The translations under genes and the position numbers were made by a program. From Thermogemmatispora aurantia (GTDB lineage Bacteria; Chloroflexota; Ktedonobacteria; Ktedonobacterales; Ktedonobacteraceae), in NCBI RefSeq assembly GCF_008974285.1, contig NZ_BKZV01000003.1, forward strand, positions 248,001-312,000: 64,000 nt of DNA, written 5' to 3'. This document shows positions 1 to 8,012 of this stretch, one piece after another. A model generated the notes under the pieces. The model ran no database searches and was not told where the DNA came from. It worked only from the letters and a program-made list of their open reading frames with translations. Each line of letters begins with the position of its first letter. Position 1 is the first letter of the stretch.

Positions 1-225
1 AAGAGTGTTGCCACTCTCCCAACACTTTGTAATGACGCTTGCCTCGGGCTTCCGTGAAAAGGAAAGGGCGCCCAGCTTCACCCATACTCACGAGCTAAGT
101 AGCTCCCCGGGAGACAGGTCTCTCCCGCTGGAGAAAAGAGACTGCAGCGAACAGGCAGAACTGCCAGGTCAGCAGGAGGGATCTTCTACATCAGCATCTA
201 TCGCTCTTGGCGCTCACGGCTGAGA

Positions 226-255
226 TTGTGACCAGCCCACCGACTGTGATAGAGT
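226..255 (+). promoter_or_regulatory. Possible promoter of msrA
   Basis: TTGTGA at 226-231 and TAGAGT at 250-255, 18 bp apart, lie about 40 bp before the msrA start. Positions 1-225 hold no gene I can support. The match to a sigma-70 promoter is moderate. Confidence 0.35.
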
Positions 256-295
256 ACAGGGACGCAGAGAGAACGTGTGAGAAATGAGGTGTTCT

Positions 296-859
296 ATGAG
301 TGACCACGACCAGTTGGAGCTGGCCACGCTCGCGGGAGGCTGCTTTTGGTGCACCGAAGCGGTCTTCAAGCGCGTCAAAGGAGTGGTGAGTGTGACACCA
401 GGCTATGCCGCCTCCCAGGTTCCGAATCCCAGCTATGAACAGGTCTGCTCGGGAAAGACTGGCGCCGCCGAGGCCGTTCAGATTCGCTACGATCCGCACC
501 TGATTTCCTACGAACAGCTACTTGACATCTTCTGGCATACCCACGATCCCACAACGCTCAATCGTCAGGGGAACGACGTCGGGACACAGTACCGCTCAGC
601 CATTTTCTACCACAACGATGAGCAGCGACGCATCGCCCTGGCTTCGAAGGAGGCTCTGGAGCAGGCGCGGACCTACCGCGACCCGATCGTGACAGAAATT
701 GTGCCCTTCAGCAACTTCTATCCGGCAGAGGATTATCACCGCGACTACTACGATCGTCACCCTAACCAGCCCTACTGCATGATAGTCATTACACCCAAGG
801 TGCAGAAGCTGTTGAGGGAGTACACTCCGGTCGTTAAGGAAGACCAGGCGCACGCGTAG
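296..859 (+). CDS. msrA: Peptide-methionine (S)-S-oxide reductase MsrA
   Basis: Cytoplasmic repair enzyme that reduces methionine-S-sulfoxide in proteins and free methionine, using a thiol reductant. The GCFWCTE signature is at residues 15-21 with catalytic Cys16. The GTQYRSAIF segment and the Y-H-R-D-Y region near residue 150 are also typical of the family. At 187 aa it has full MsrA length. I chose the ATG at 296 because GAGGT ends 5 nt before it; an in-frame ATG at 284 lacks a ribosome site. It stands alone and converges with the protease gene. No MsrB domain is fused and no msrB is nearby. Confidence 0.95.
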   Translation: MSDHDQLELATLAGGCFWCTEAVFKRVKGVVSVTPGYAASQVPNPSYEQVCSGKTGAAEAVQIRYDPHLISYEQLLDIFWHTHDPTTLNRQGNDVGTQYRSAIFYHNDEQRRIALASKEALEQARTYRDPIVTEIVPFSNFYPAEDYHRDYYDRHPNQPYCMIVITPKVQKLLREYTPVVKEDQAHA

Positions 860-921
860 CCCACCAGAGAGGGCCACGTCTGTATGCGCTGGGAGCCGAG
901 TTCGGGAGCGAACGGAAGAGC

Positions 922-1037
922 GGTGACCCCAGAGGGGGAGAGCAGACACCTGTCTGATTGTTTCAGGTATCCTCTCCCGGCTCGCCCTCTCTGCAACGCT
1001 CGTAAGAACCAGCCAAGAGGGCCTGCCTGGGGTCACC
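922..1037. repeat. Long-range inverted repeat between convergent genes
   Basis: GGTGACCCC at 922-930 and its exact complement GGGGTCACC at 1029-1037 bracket shorter stems, including CAGACA-CC-TGTCTG and a GGGAGAG/CTCTCCC pair. It lies between the ends of msrA and the protease gene. It could terminate both transcripts, but no U-tract follows on either strand. Confidence 0.4.
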
Positions 1038-1104
1038 TTCTGCTTCGTTGATGACTGGGAGCGGAACAGCGGCAACAGCCGGGTCCGCTGCGAGGCGGTC
1101 GCTC

Positions 1105-2085
1105 TTAGAGGACAGCGGTTACCCGGCGCAACCTGCCATCGCGCAGGAAGTTCACAACCAGGCGATCACCGGGCACATGGCGCCGCACAATACGTTGCAG
1201 GTCGCGTGGCTCAGTGACTGGCTCACCGTCGGCAGCCACGATGAGGTCGAGGCGGCGCAGACCAGCTCGCTCAGCAGGACTGTCGCGGTGGACCTCCAGT
1301 AACTCCATGGCACTGGGCTGGCTGAGTTGGAGACTCCGCCGCAGGGCAGGATCAAGCTGGACACGCATTCCTCCAACTCCCAAGGCGACGCTACCCGTTC
1401 GTACTGTCCCCCCCCGCGTGATGCGCGCAATAGCCCCCTGAAGCGCCTCCAACGGAATCGAGAAACCCAGTCCCTGGGCCAGTGCCACCATTGCGGTCGT
1501 CATACCCACGACCCGCCCGGAGCTGTCAACCAGTGGGCCGCCCGAGTTTCCTGGGTTGATAGGAGTATCGGTCTGAATGAGATTGGTGAGGCGGCGCCCT
1601 CCACGCCCCTCCAGGGTACGCCCGAGGGCGCTGACGACACCTGCCGTCACAGTCCAGTTCAAGCCGTAGGGATTGCCTACGGCGATCACCAGCTGGCCTA
1701 CCCGCAGCTTCCCTCGTCCAAACTCAGCAACCGGCAGGCGGTCCGCGCCGATACGCAGGAGAGCAACATCGGCATCAGCATCGGTACCGACCAGACCAGC
1801 ATCAAAGGAGCGCCCATCGGCCAGCGTCACTCGAATGCGCCGCGCGCCCTCGACAACGTGGGCATTGGTAAGCACCTGCCCATCGGAGGCAAAGAGAAAG
1901 CCTGAACCCAGCCCGGTTGCATCGAAACCGGGTCCCCCGTAGGCCGGGGAAAGGTATGGCCAGCGCAGCCCGCCGCGCTCAACGTCAATTCGCACGACCG
2001 CCGGCCCCACCCGCTCCGCTGCCGTTGTTACCGCACGCGAATAGGCATCGAGGGCCTGTGCATCTCGTTCTTCTGTTTCCATCAT
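1105..2085 (-). CDS. S1C trypsin-like serine protease with PDZ domain (HtrA/DegP-like)
   Basis: Serine endopeptidase of the HtrA type, acting in protein quality control. Counting from the ATG at 2085 (326 aa), the triad is His76 (TNAHVV), Asp106 (DVALLR) and Ser181 (GNSGGPL). A single PDZ domain occupies about residues 225-326. Most HtrA proteins have a signal peptide or N-terminal anchor. Here the N-terminus is acidic and hydrophilic, so it may act in the cytoplasm or leave by another route. The start is uncertain: an upstream ATG at 2115 adds ten residues, and neither has a strong ribosome site. It converges with msrA. Confidence 0.9.
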   Translation of the reverse strand: MMETEERDAQALDAYSRAVTTAAERVGPAVVRIDVERGGLRWPYLSPAYGGPGFDATGLGSGFLFASDGQVLTNAHVVEGARRIRVTLADGRSFDAGLVGTDADADVALLRIGADRLPVAEFGRGKLRVGQLVIAVGNPYGLNWTVTAGVVSALGRTLEGRGGRRLTNLIQTDTPINPGNSGGPLVDSSGRVVGMTTAMVALAQGLGFSIPLEALQGAIARITRGGTVRTGSVALGVGGMRVQLDPALRRSLQLSQPSAMELLEVHRDSPAERAGLRRLDLIVAADGEPVTEPRDLQRIVRRHVPGDRLVVNFLRDGRLRRVTAVL

Positions 2086-2271
2086 AGCTGCAAGCTTTCT
2101 GACGTGGAACCCCATTTTTCGCCGAGCGTGCGAGGCCGCGAAGCAATGAGATTGCTTCCTATTGTATCACATACCCGCATCAAAGGACAGAGGAGGCACC
2201 CGGGCACCTGGGGAGAGCCTCACTTCGACTGGCTTTTCTCTCCCAGGGCAGGGCGCCCGTCCGATCGCTGG

Positions 2272-3261
2272 CTAGAGGTTGCCCAGCAGCTCCATGAGCT
2301 GCACCAGCTCGCGCCGGTCATCGGCTAGAGGCACCAGCGTCACGATCAGTTCATCAAGCCCCTGAGCCAGCAGTTCACGCAGGCGGTCGGCCACGCTGGC
2401 TTCATCACCCCACACAACCAGATTCCTGATCAATTCTTCTGGCAAGAGGCCATCGGCCCCCAAGGGATAGCCCGCATCTGCGAACATGTTGCGATAGAAG
2501 GGCGCGCGCCCATAAAAGCCGAGATGACTGCGCGCTGCCTCCAGGACTGCCTGCCAATCCGTTCCCAACGCCACCGGAACGTGGGCCAGCAAGGGCGGCA
2601 CCGGGCGCCCGCGTGAGGTGGCGCCTTCGACCAGAGCCGGCCTGGCCTTCTCCAATAGATAGGGATGGGGGCACATCCACGAAATGGCACCATCGGCTAA
2701 CTCGCCCGCCAGTCGAAAGGCCCGGCTGCGCAGAGCAGAGATCAGAATGGGAACGCGCACCGGCTGCGGAAAGGCGGCGTGCGCCGTGTAGAAGCGCCCC
2801 TGAACGTCCACAGTGCCATCCCACAGCGCCGCTCTCAGGATGCTCACATACTCGCGGAGCTGCTCCAACGGCTCCACCATCGAGAAGCCGTAGACCCCCT
2901 CAATCGAGTGGCGATGGCTGGTCCCTACTCCAAGGCGCAGGCGGCCCGGCCCCAGCTCCTCCAGCGTGTAAGCCTGCTGGGCCATCACCAGGGGATGCCG
3001 CGGGTAGGTCGGCACAATCGCCGTTCCCAGGCGGATGCGCTCCGTCTGCACCAGAGCCGCGGCAAACAGCGTCAGAGTATCCGGCGAGGTTGGCAGCTGC
3101 GTCATCCAGAACTGGCGCACCCCAGCCTGCTCGGCTTGACGAAGCCTCTCTAGAAGATGAGGCACACCGGCGCGCCCAAAGAGCGCCAGCCCAACACGCT
3201 CGCGCGCCGGCTGGTTAGCATTTCCTTGTCCGTGAGCAGAAGCGGTGCTCTCTTGCTGCAT
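2272..3261 (-). CDS. LLM-class (luciferase-like) F420/flavin-dependent oxidoreductase
   Basis: A 329-aa TIM-barrel protein of the luciferase-like monooxygenase superfamily. Diagnostic stretches are the N-terminal VGLALFGRAGVPHLLE strand-helix, a RIRLGTAIVPTYPRHP segment near residue 80, and RLRLGVGTSHRHSIEG near residue 110. The arrangement resembles F420-dependent methylenetetrahydromethanopterin reductase-like oxidoreductases more than true luciferases. The substrate cannot be read from sequence. The first 20 residues are polar and low in complexity, so the true start could lie a little downstream. It is a single gene with no obvious partner. Confidence 0.85.
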   Translation of the reverse strand: MQQESTASAHGQGNANQPARERVGLALFGRAGVPHLLERLRQAEQAGVRQFWMTQLPTSPDTLTLFAAALVQTERIRLGTAIVPTYPRHPLVMAQQAYTLEELGPGRLRLGVGTSHRHSIEGVYGFSMVEPLEQLREYVSILRAALWDGTVDVQGRFYTAHAAFPQPVRVPILISALRSRAFRLAGELADGAISWMCPHPYLLEKARPALVEGATSRGRPVPPLLAHVPVALGTDWQAVLEAARSHLGFYGRAPFYRNMFADAGYPLGADGLLPEELIRNLVVWGDEASVADRLRELLAQGLDELIVTLVPLADDRRELVQLMELLGNL

Positions 3262-3454
3262 AGGTCTTCTCTCTTCCTCTATCTGGTAGTGCCTTCGCGG
3301 CAGCTACCAGTTCTCATGCAAGAGGAGAGCAGCCTTAGCAGGCCCTCTCCTGCCGTGCAACATAGCACCCAGCAAGCAGCCCTGTCAAGCCAAGAGAGCG
3401 CTCCCGGCGGACCGAAACCGCGCACGTAGATCAATCGTTCAAGCTAGAAGCAGA

Positions 3455-4246
3455 CTAGCGACCAGCCAACGGCTGCTGACGCTGATTGGCCCCGGCCCGA
3501 TATTCACGCATCACCAGCTCTGTCAGCTCCTCAACCGACGTCTGCCCCGCTGGCTTATCCAGGGCAATACGCCCGTGCTGCAGGAGATTGACGCGATCAC
3601 AGATCTCCAGTACCTGGGCATAGTTGTGGGCGATCATAATGATCGAAACCTGACTCTCGCTCTTGAGCGTACGAATCAGATTCATAATCAGGCTGCCTTC
3701 TTTGGCCCCCATCGCCGCCAGCGGCTCATCCAGCAGCAAAATGCGCGCCTGTGAGTAGACCGCGCGCGCAATAGCAATCGATTGACGCTGCCCTCCCGAG
3801 AGTTGGGCCACCTCCGTATCGACCGAGGGGATATTGACTCCCATACTCTGCAGATACTCGCGTGCCAGGCGGCGCATGCGCCAATTATTGAGCAGCGGCA
3901 AAGGATTCAGCAGCGTCTCACGCTTGAGAAACATGTTATGATAAACGCTCAATTCATTTACTAGGGCCAGATCCTGATAGACAGTCTCGATGCCCAGTGA
4001 ACGTGCATGGGAGACCGAGCGCAGGCGGACCTCCCTACCGTCGATAAAGATGCGGCCCTCATCAGGCTGCAGGAAGCCCGTCAGGATCTTGATCAGTGTC
4101 GACTTGCCGGCCCCATTGTCGCCGACCAGGCCCAGAACCTCACCCTGGCGCAGGTAGAGACTGACGCCATTGAGAGCTGTCACCGCCCCAAAGCGCTTGA
4201 CTAGCCCCTCCGTGCGGATCACCTCTGTCGTTGCAGACTCACTCAT
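3455..4246 (-). CDS. Sugar ABC transporter ATP-binding protein
   Basis: ATPase of a CUT2-type sugar importer, 263 aa from the ATG at 4246. Walker A is GDNGAGKST (42-50), the signature is LSGGQRQS, and Walker B is ILLLDEP. Only one nucleotide-binding domain is present, whereas RbsA/XylG-type CUT2 ATPases usually carry two, so it probably works as a homodimer. The start overlaps the permease stop as ATGA (4243-4246) and has GGAGG about 10 nt upstream. This implies translational coupling; an in-frame ATG at 4267 lacks a ribosome site. It is the last gene of the operon. Confidence 0.92.
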   Translation of the reverse strand: MSESATTEVIRTEGLVKRFGAVTALNGVSLYLRQGEVLGLVGDNGAGKSTLIKILTGFLQPDEGRIFIDGREVRLRSVSHARSLGIETVYQDLALVNELSVYHNMFLKRETLLNPLPLLNNWRMRRLAREYLQSMGVNIPSVDTEVAQLSGGQRQSIAIARAVYSQARILLLDEPLAAMGAKEGSLIMNLIRTLKSESQVSIIMIAHNYAQVLEICDRVNLLQHGRIALDKPAGQTSVEELTELVMREYRAGANQRQQPLAGR

Positions 4247-5271
4247 TCGCGCCCTGCCTCCCGCCATAGTCGCAGGCGAACGTTCAAAATCATCGCCACC
4301 AGAATGGCCGCCCCCAGGATAATATCAAACGTGAAGGCGCTGACCCCGAGCAGGGTAAAGCCATCGCGCAAGATCGAGAGCACGAGCGTGCCCAAGAAGG
4401 CCCCGACAATCGTGCCCAGGCCGCCGGTCAAGGCTGTTCCCCCGATGACCGCGCCGGCTACCGCCATGAACATGATGTCGGTGCCACCAGCCAGGGGATC
4501 AATCGAGGTGATGCGGAAAGCCTCCAGGATGCCCGCGAAGCCACCGAGTACGCTACAAAGCATGAAATTGCCAATCTTGATACGCGCTACATTGACACCC
4601 ACCTCGCTGGCTCCTAGCAGATTGCCGCCGGTCGCCACCGTGTGCAGCCCCCAGCGAGTCCAGGAGAGCACAATCTGCATGACGACGGTGATAGCAATGG
4701 CCCAGATGATTTCCGAGTAGGAGGCGTGCCCCAAGATTTCATTGATCAGCCCCTCCGAGGGCGTCAAGACCGGGAAACCCTGAGAGATGGTCAGCGTCAG
4801 GCCATTGATCAGGAAGAGAGTGCCCAGGGTCGTGATGAAAGAGGGCACTTTCAGCATAACGGTAATCAGGCCATTGAACAGCCCCACGAGCGCACAGACG
4901 ATCAGCCCCAAAATCAGCCCCACCAGCAGCGGCAGGCCCGCCTGATTGGCAAAGTACATGATGAATGGCGCCAGGGCGTAGACTTGACCCACCGAGAGGT
5001 CGATCTCACCACAGATTAAGAGCATAACCTCACCGGCGGAAATGATGGCGGTCGCAGCCACAAACTGGGAGAGCGTCCTGATGTTCTGCGTTGACAGAAA
5101 GGCTTGATTGGAGAACTGGAAGTAAATGATCAGGGCGATGGCCACGACCACAATGCTGGCTTCACGCTGCCGCAGGAAGAGACGGGCCACTCGGAGCCAG
5201 GGATTGGGCCGCTCCGGCGTCGGTTCCGGCTCCGTCTGCACCGGCGGAGCAGAAAGCACATTTTCGGCCAT
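4243..5271 (-). CDS. Sugar ABC transporter permease (CUT2, RbsC/XylH-like)
   Basis: A 342-aa inner-membrane permease with about eight to ten hydrophobic segments after a Pro-rich cytoplasmic N-terminus. The ISAGEVMLLICGEIDLSVGQVYAL stretch matches the conserved E-I-D-L-S-V-G motif of RbsC-like permeases. AGAVIGGTALTGGLGTI near residue 275 is the other family landmark. It forms the membrane channel for the sugar bound by the lipoprotein encoded 437 bp upstream. Its stop overlaps the ATPase start by 4 bp. Confidence 0.93.
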   Translation of the reverse strand: MAENVLSAPPVQTEPEPTPERPNPWLRVARLFLRQREASIVVVAIALIIYFQFSNQAFLSTQNIRTLSQFVAATAIISAGEVMLLICGEIDLSVGQVYALAPFIMYFANQAGLPLLVGLILGLIVCALVGLFNGLITVMLKVPSFITTLGTLFLINGLTLTISQGFPVLTPSEGLINEILGHASYSEIIWAIAITVVMQIVLSWTRWGLHTVATGGNLLGASEVGVNVARIKIGNFMLCSVLGGFAGILEAFRITSIDPLAGGTDIMFMAVAGAVIGGTALTGGLGTIVGAFLGTLVLSILRDGFTLLGVSAFTFDIILGAAILVAMILNVRLRLWREAGRE

Positions 5272-5558
5272 TGCGATGCTCCTTCTTGTTGTGTGCTGTC
5301 TACCTTCTGATTGCCTTCCGCCCTCTCAAGCTCCAGCCTGCTCGCACGTTGCTAGGCTATCTCGCCAGGCAGATGGTGCTCCCCCCTTTCAACTGAGGAG
5401 CAGACAGTAATAGTATGTCCTATAGGATAGGAATCTGTAAGCCCTCGCCGCTTTCTCACTCCTCTTCCCCTAGGAGAGGCTACCACCCGTCAGGCAGGCC
5501 CAGGGAGCCAGTTCAGAGAAGCGCCAGCACGCCAGCATTACAGATTCCGCAGCTTATC

Positions 5559-5588
5559 TTACCCTCTTGCCAATTACCCTCTTGCCAA
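5559..5588. repeat. Perfect 15-bp tandem duplication
   Basis: Two adjacent copies of TTACCCTCTTGCCAA (5559-5573 and 5574-5588) lie in the 437-bp gap between the binding-protein and permease genes. The rest of that gap (5272-5708) shows no gene. The repeat may be a duplicated regulatory half-site or a simple slippage product. Confidence 0.8.
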
Positions 5589-5708
5589 AGTACTACCTGG
5601 CTGGCCGTCCGCTAGCCGGGGAGAGAGAGGCAGCAGACAGACAGCCAGGCAGCTCTCAATAGGTCGGCTTCCCGGCTAGTCTTCTTCTGTCCGTGGGCTC
5701 ACGCCCCT

Positions 5709-6803
5709 TCACGAGCGCGGCACCAGTTGCTCTTTCGAGGAACTGCCCTCAAAGCGCGTCTGCGTGCGTAGATAGGGGCCAACGTTCTCCTTGGTGACAA
5801 AGAGCAGGCCGGTGTCAGTGTCGGAAGGCACCATCAGACCGCCCGAGAGCAGGTAGAGGAAGAGCTGGATCACCGGGTAGAAGCCCTGCAGGTAGGGCTG
5901 CTGATCGATCGTGAAATCGAGGTTGCCAGCCTGGATCTCCTGGAGGGTCTTGGTCAACAAATCGTAGCCGCCGCCATGCACTCCCTTGGACGCCAGGTTG
6001 TATTTCTCCATCACCTGGGCAACGCCCTGGGTACTGCCCGCATCGACGGCAAACATGCCTTTGAGGTTGGGATGACCCAAATAGTAGGCTTCGATGCGCG
6101 ACAGCTCCTCTTCTACCTGGGCTCCCGTCGCGACCTCAACAAAGTTGATCGGCGCTTTGGAGTCCAGGATAGCTTGCTTGGCACCGTCGATGCGCGGCTG
6201 AATGTTGAGTGAGCCAGGGGTGGCGATGAAGCCTACAACGTCGCCACTGCCTACGAGGGAGACGATGCGCTGTCCCATGCGATAGCCCGATTGATAGAGA
6301 TCCTGACCAATGTAGGCCAGGCGCCGGTTCTTGCTCCCGGCTGGGGCATCGGCGTTGTAGGCCACCACCGGAATGCCCGCATCCAGAGCGCGATTGACCG
6401 GATCATCAAAGGCAGTGGGGTCGATGATGGCCACAGCAATGCCGTCGGCTTTGGCGGCAATGGCTGCGTTGAAGGCATCCACCATTTCCTTGACAATACT
6501 GTTGGCCGAGCCTGTCCATTGATAGGTACAGCCGACGAGGGCGCAGGCATCCTGTATGCCGTATTGGGTGGGGACGAAGAAGGGATTGGTGGTGACGTGA
6601 TTGATGAAGACAAAGTTCCATTTCGGATGGCTGGGGAAGTTGCCCTCCGTTCCCGTGGGCGAGCTGCTCGATGACTGGCCACCACAGGCCGCCAGCGCCG
6701 AGGCCAGTGTGGCCCCGGCCCCTCCGGCTAGCGCGGTCTGCAGCAGACGCCGTCGTCTGAGAGGAAGACGCTCGAAATACGCTGAAAAGCTTGATCCTTC
6801 CAC
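5709..6803 (-). CDS. Sugar ABC transporter substrate-binding lipoprotein
   Basis: Extracytoplasmic sugar-binding protein of the RbsB/periplasmic-binding type, 364 aa. The N-terminus has an Arg run (16-19), a hydrophobic stretch and a lipobox ending LAAC at Cys40, so it is probably a lipoprotein. The Arg run could allow Tat export. Type-1 binding-protein landmarks include the ADGIAVAIIDPTAFDDPVNRA segment and GYRMGQRIV. It starts at GTG 6803 with GGAGGT 6 nt upstream. It heads the operon with the permease and ATPase. The neighbouring dehydratase and GntR regulator suggest a sugar or sugar-acid ligand, but that is inference. Confidence 0.92.
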   Translation of the reverse strand: MEGSSFSAYFERLPLRRRRLLQTALAGGAGATLASALAACGGQSSSSSPTGTEGNFPSHPKWNFVFINHVTTNPFFVPTQYGIQDACALVGCTYQWTGSANSIVKEMVDAFNAAIAAKADGIAVAIIDPTAFDDPVNRALDAGIPVVAYNADAPAGSKNRRLAYIGQDLYQSGYRMGQRIVSLVGSGDVVGFIATPGSLNIQPRIDGAKQAILDSKAPINFVEVATGAQVEEELSRIEAYYLGHPNLKGMFAVDAGSTQGVAQVMEKYNLASKGVHGGGYDLLTKTLQEIQAGNLDFTIDQQPYLQGFYPVIQLFLYLLSGGLMVPSDTDTGLLFVTKENVGPYLRTQTRFEGSSSKEQLVPRS

Positions 6804-7027
6804 GGCTGGACCTCCAGTTCCTTCTAGTCGCCTGACAGACAGAGCGATTGCCTGGGAAGGCTCACTCCGAGCGAGCGACGAAACTTGACAAGGAGAGCCT
6901 CCTCCTTGCTGTTGGCTTGCTTGCTTTCCTCGCTTCAGTCGCTTGGCTGATTGATTCGCGCTCTTGCTCCCGGGTCCCTACAACCTCGTACGGATGCTCG
7001 TGCTCTCCAGCAGCCTTATCATCGATA

Positions 7028-7047
7028 TTCATCTATATCATGATGAA
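7028..7047. promoter_or_regulatory. Possible operator upstream of the sugar ABC operon
   Basis: TTCATC (7028-7033) and GATGAA (7042-7047) form a perfect 6-bp inverted repeat with an 8-bp AT-rich spacer. It sits in an AT-rich pocket about 230 bp before the binding-protein gene. It does not match the GntR-gene operator at 7882. Confidence 0.3.
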
Positions 7048-7072
7048 GAGGGATGGCTGCGCTGGTGCTGGA

Positions 7073-7870
7073 TTACTCACCTCCTTCCCTGGTAGTAGCT
7101 GGCGCCTTGCCATGGCCAGGGCAAGTGCTCAGCGACAGATTGGGGCCGGTGCCGCTATAGCCCAGGGCCCGGTGCACATCCTCGGTGGTCAAGACAATGA
7201 GTTGGCGCATAGCCTCCTCGGCGGCCAGTTCCTGACCCTGGCGAATGGCCTCAGCAACGCGCCGGTGGAGCGGCATCGTGCGCCGATTAGCCCCTGGCAG
7301 GCGCGCCGTCACCAGACGGCTGGCGCGCAAGGGGGCCGCTAGCGTGGCCACAATGCGCTGTAACAGCTCATTGTGGGCCGCGGCACAGATGGCGCTGTGA
7401 AAGGCCAGGTCGGCCTCGATGTAGGGCTCGGCTTCCTCAACCAGCTCCTCCAGCCGGCCACACGCTCGCTCGATGGTCTCTATCTCTTCGGCAGTCGCCC
7501 GCGAGGCCGCCAGCCGTGCCGTCATCGGCTCAAACATGAGGCGCACTTCACAGACCGCCTCCAGAAAGGCTGGGTCAGGCCCCACCTCGTACTGCCAGGT
7601 CAGCACTTCAGGATCAAGCAGGTTCCAGTCCGTCCGGGGACGCACACGTGTCCCCGTCCGGGGGCGCGATTCAATCAGCCCCTTCTCCGCCAGCACTTTG
7701 AGCGCTTCGCGCAAGACCGGACGGCTGACGTTGAACTGCTGGCTCAGTTCTGGTTCGCTCAACAGGGCATCTCCTGGCTGAAATTCCTTACGCATGATGC
7801 TCAACCCGATCTCCCGCACAACCTGCGCGGACAGGTTCTGCCGCCTGAGCGAACGAAAGGTTCTTGCCAT
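7073..7870 (-). CDS. FadR-subfamily GntR transcriptional regulator
   Basis: DNA-binding repressor of 265 aa. An N-terminal winged helix (about 1-75; SEPELSQQFNVSRPVLREAL) is followed by an FCD effector domain. The FCD has metal-ligand candidates in DLAFHSAIC and AAHN and in the later PLHRRVAEAI segment. FCD regulators often sense sugar acids or other carboxylates. ATG 7870 has GGAGG 3 nt upstream; a TTG at 7882 would extend it into the operator. It is divergent from the dehydratase gene and upstream of the ABC operon, so it probably controls one or both. The operator-like palindrome at 7882-7910 lies just before its ribosome site. Confidence 0.92.
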   Translation of the reverse strand: MARTFRSLRRQNLSAQVVREIGLSIMRKEFQPGDALLSEPELSQQFNVSRPVLREALKVLAEKGLIESRPRTGTRVRPRTDWNLLDPEVLTWQYEVGPDPAFLEAVCEVRLMFEPMTARLAASRATAEEIETIERACGRLEELVEEAEPYIEADLAFHSAICAAAHNELLQRIVATLAAPLRASRLVTARLPGANRRTMPLHRRVAEAIRQGQELAAEEAMRQLIVLTTEDVHRALGYSGTGPNLSLSTCPGHGKAPATTREGGE

Positions 7871-7881
7871 CTGCCTCCACA

Positions 7882-7910
7882 ATTGTCATACAATTTAACG
7901 GTATGATAAT
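7882..7910. promoter_or_regulatory. GntR/FadR-type operator in the divergent intergenic region
   Basis: ATTGTCATAC (7882-7891) and GTATGATAAT (7901-7910) form a 10-bp inverted repeat with one mismatch. Inside it, TTGTCATACAA (7883-7893) fits the FadR-family pattern TNGTNNNACNA. A possible plus-strand promoter overlaps it: TTGTCA at 7883 and TAATAT at 7907, 18 bp apart. Binding here could block both the regulator gene and the dehydratase gene. Confidence 0.7.
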
Positions 7911-8012
7911 ATAGGGAAGCGGCCTCTGTCAAGCCGTCCATTGACGGAGTCCGCTTCGTGGTGCCGTTCACCGTCGATCCGATTACCTCTAGAGGAGCTA
8001 GCGGGTACCGTT

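Noticed and set aside
922..1037. A T-box or riboswitch
   Set aside because: The region lies downstream of both flanking genes, and no conserved T-box sequence is seen.
7988..8009. XbaI, NheI and KpnI recognition sequences in a row just before the dehydratase start, resembling a cloning site
   Set aside because: The surrounding sequence is continuous native chromosome with a natural ribosome site and operator, so this is most likely chance.
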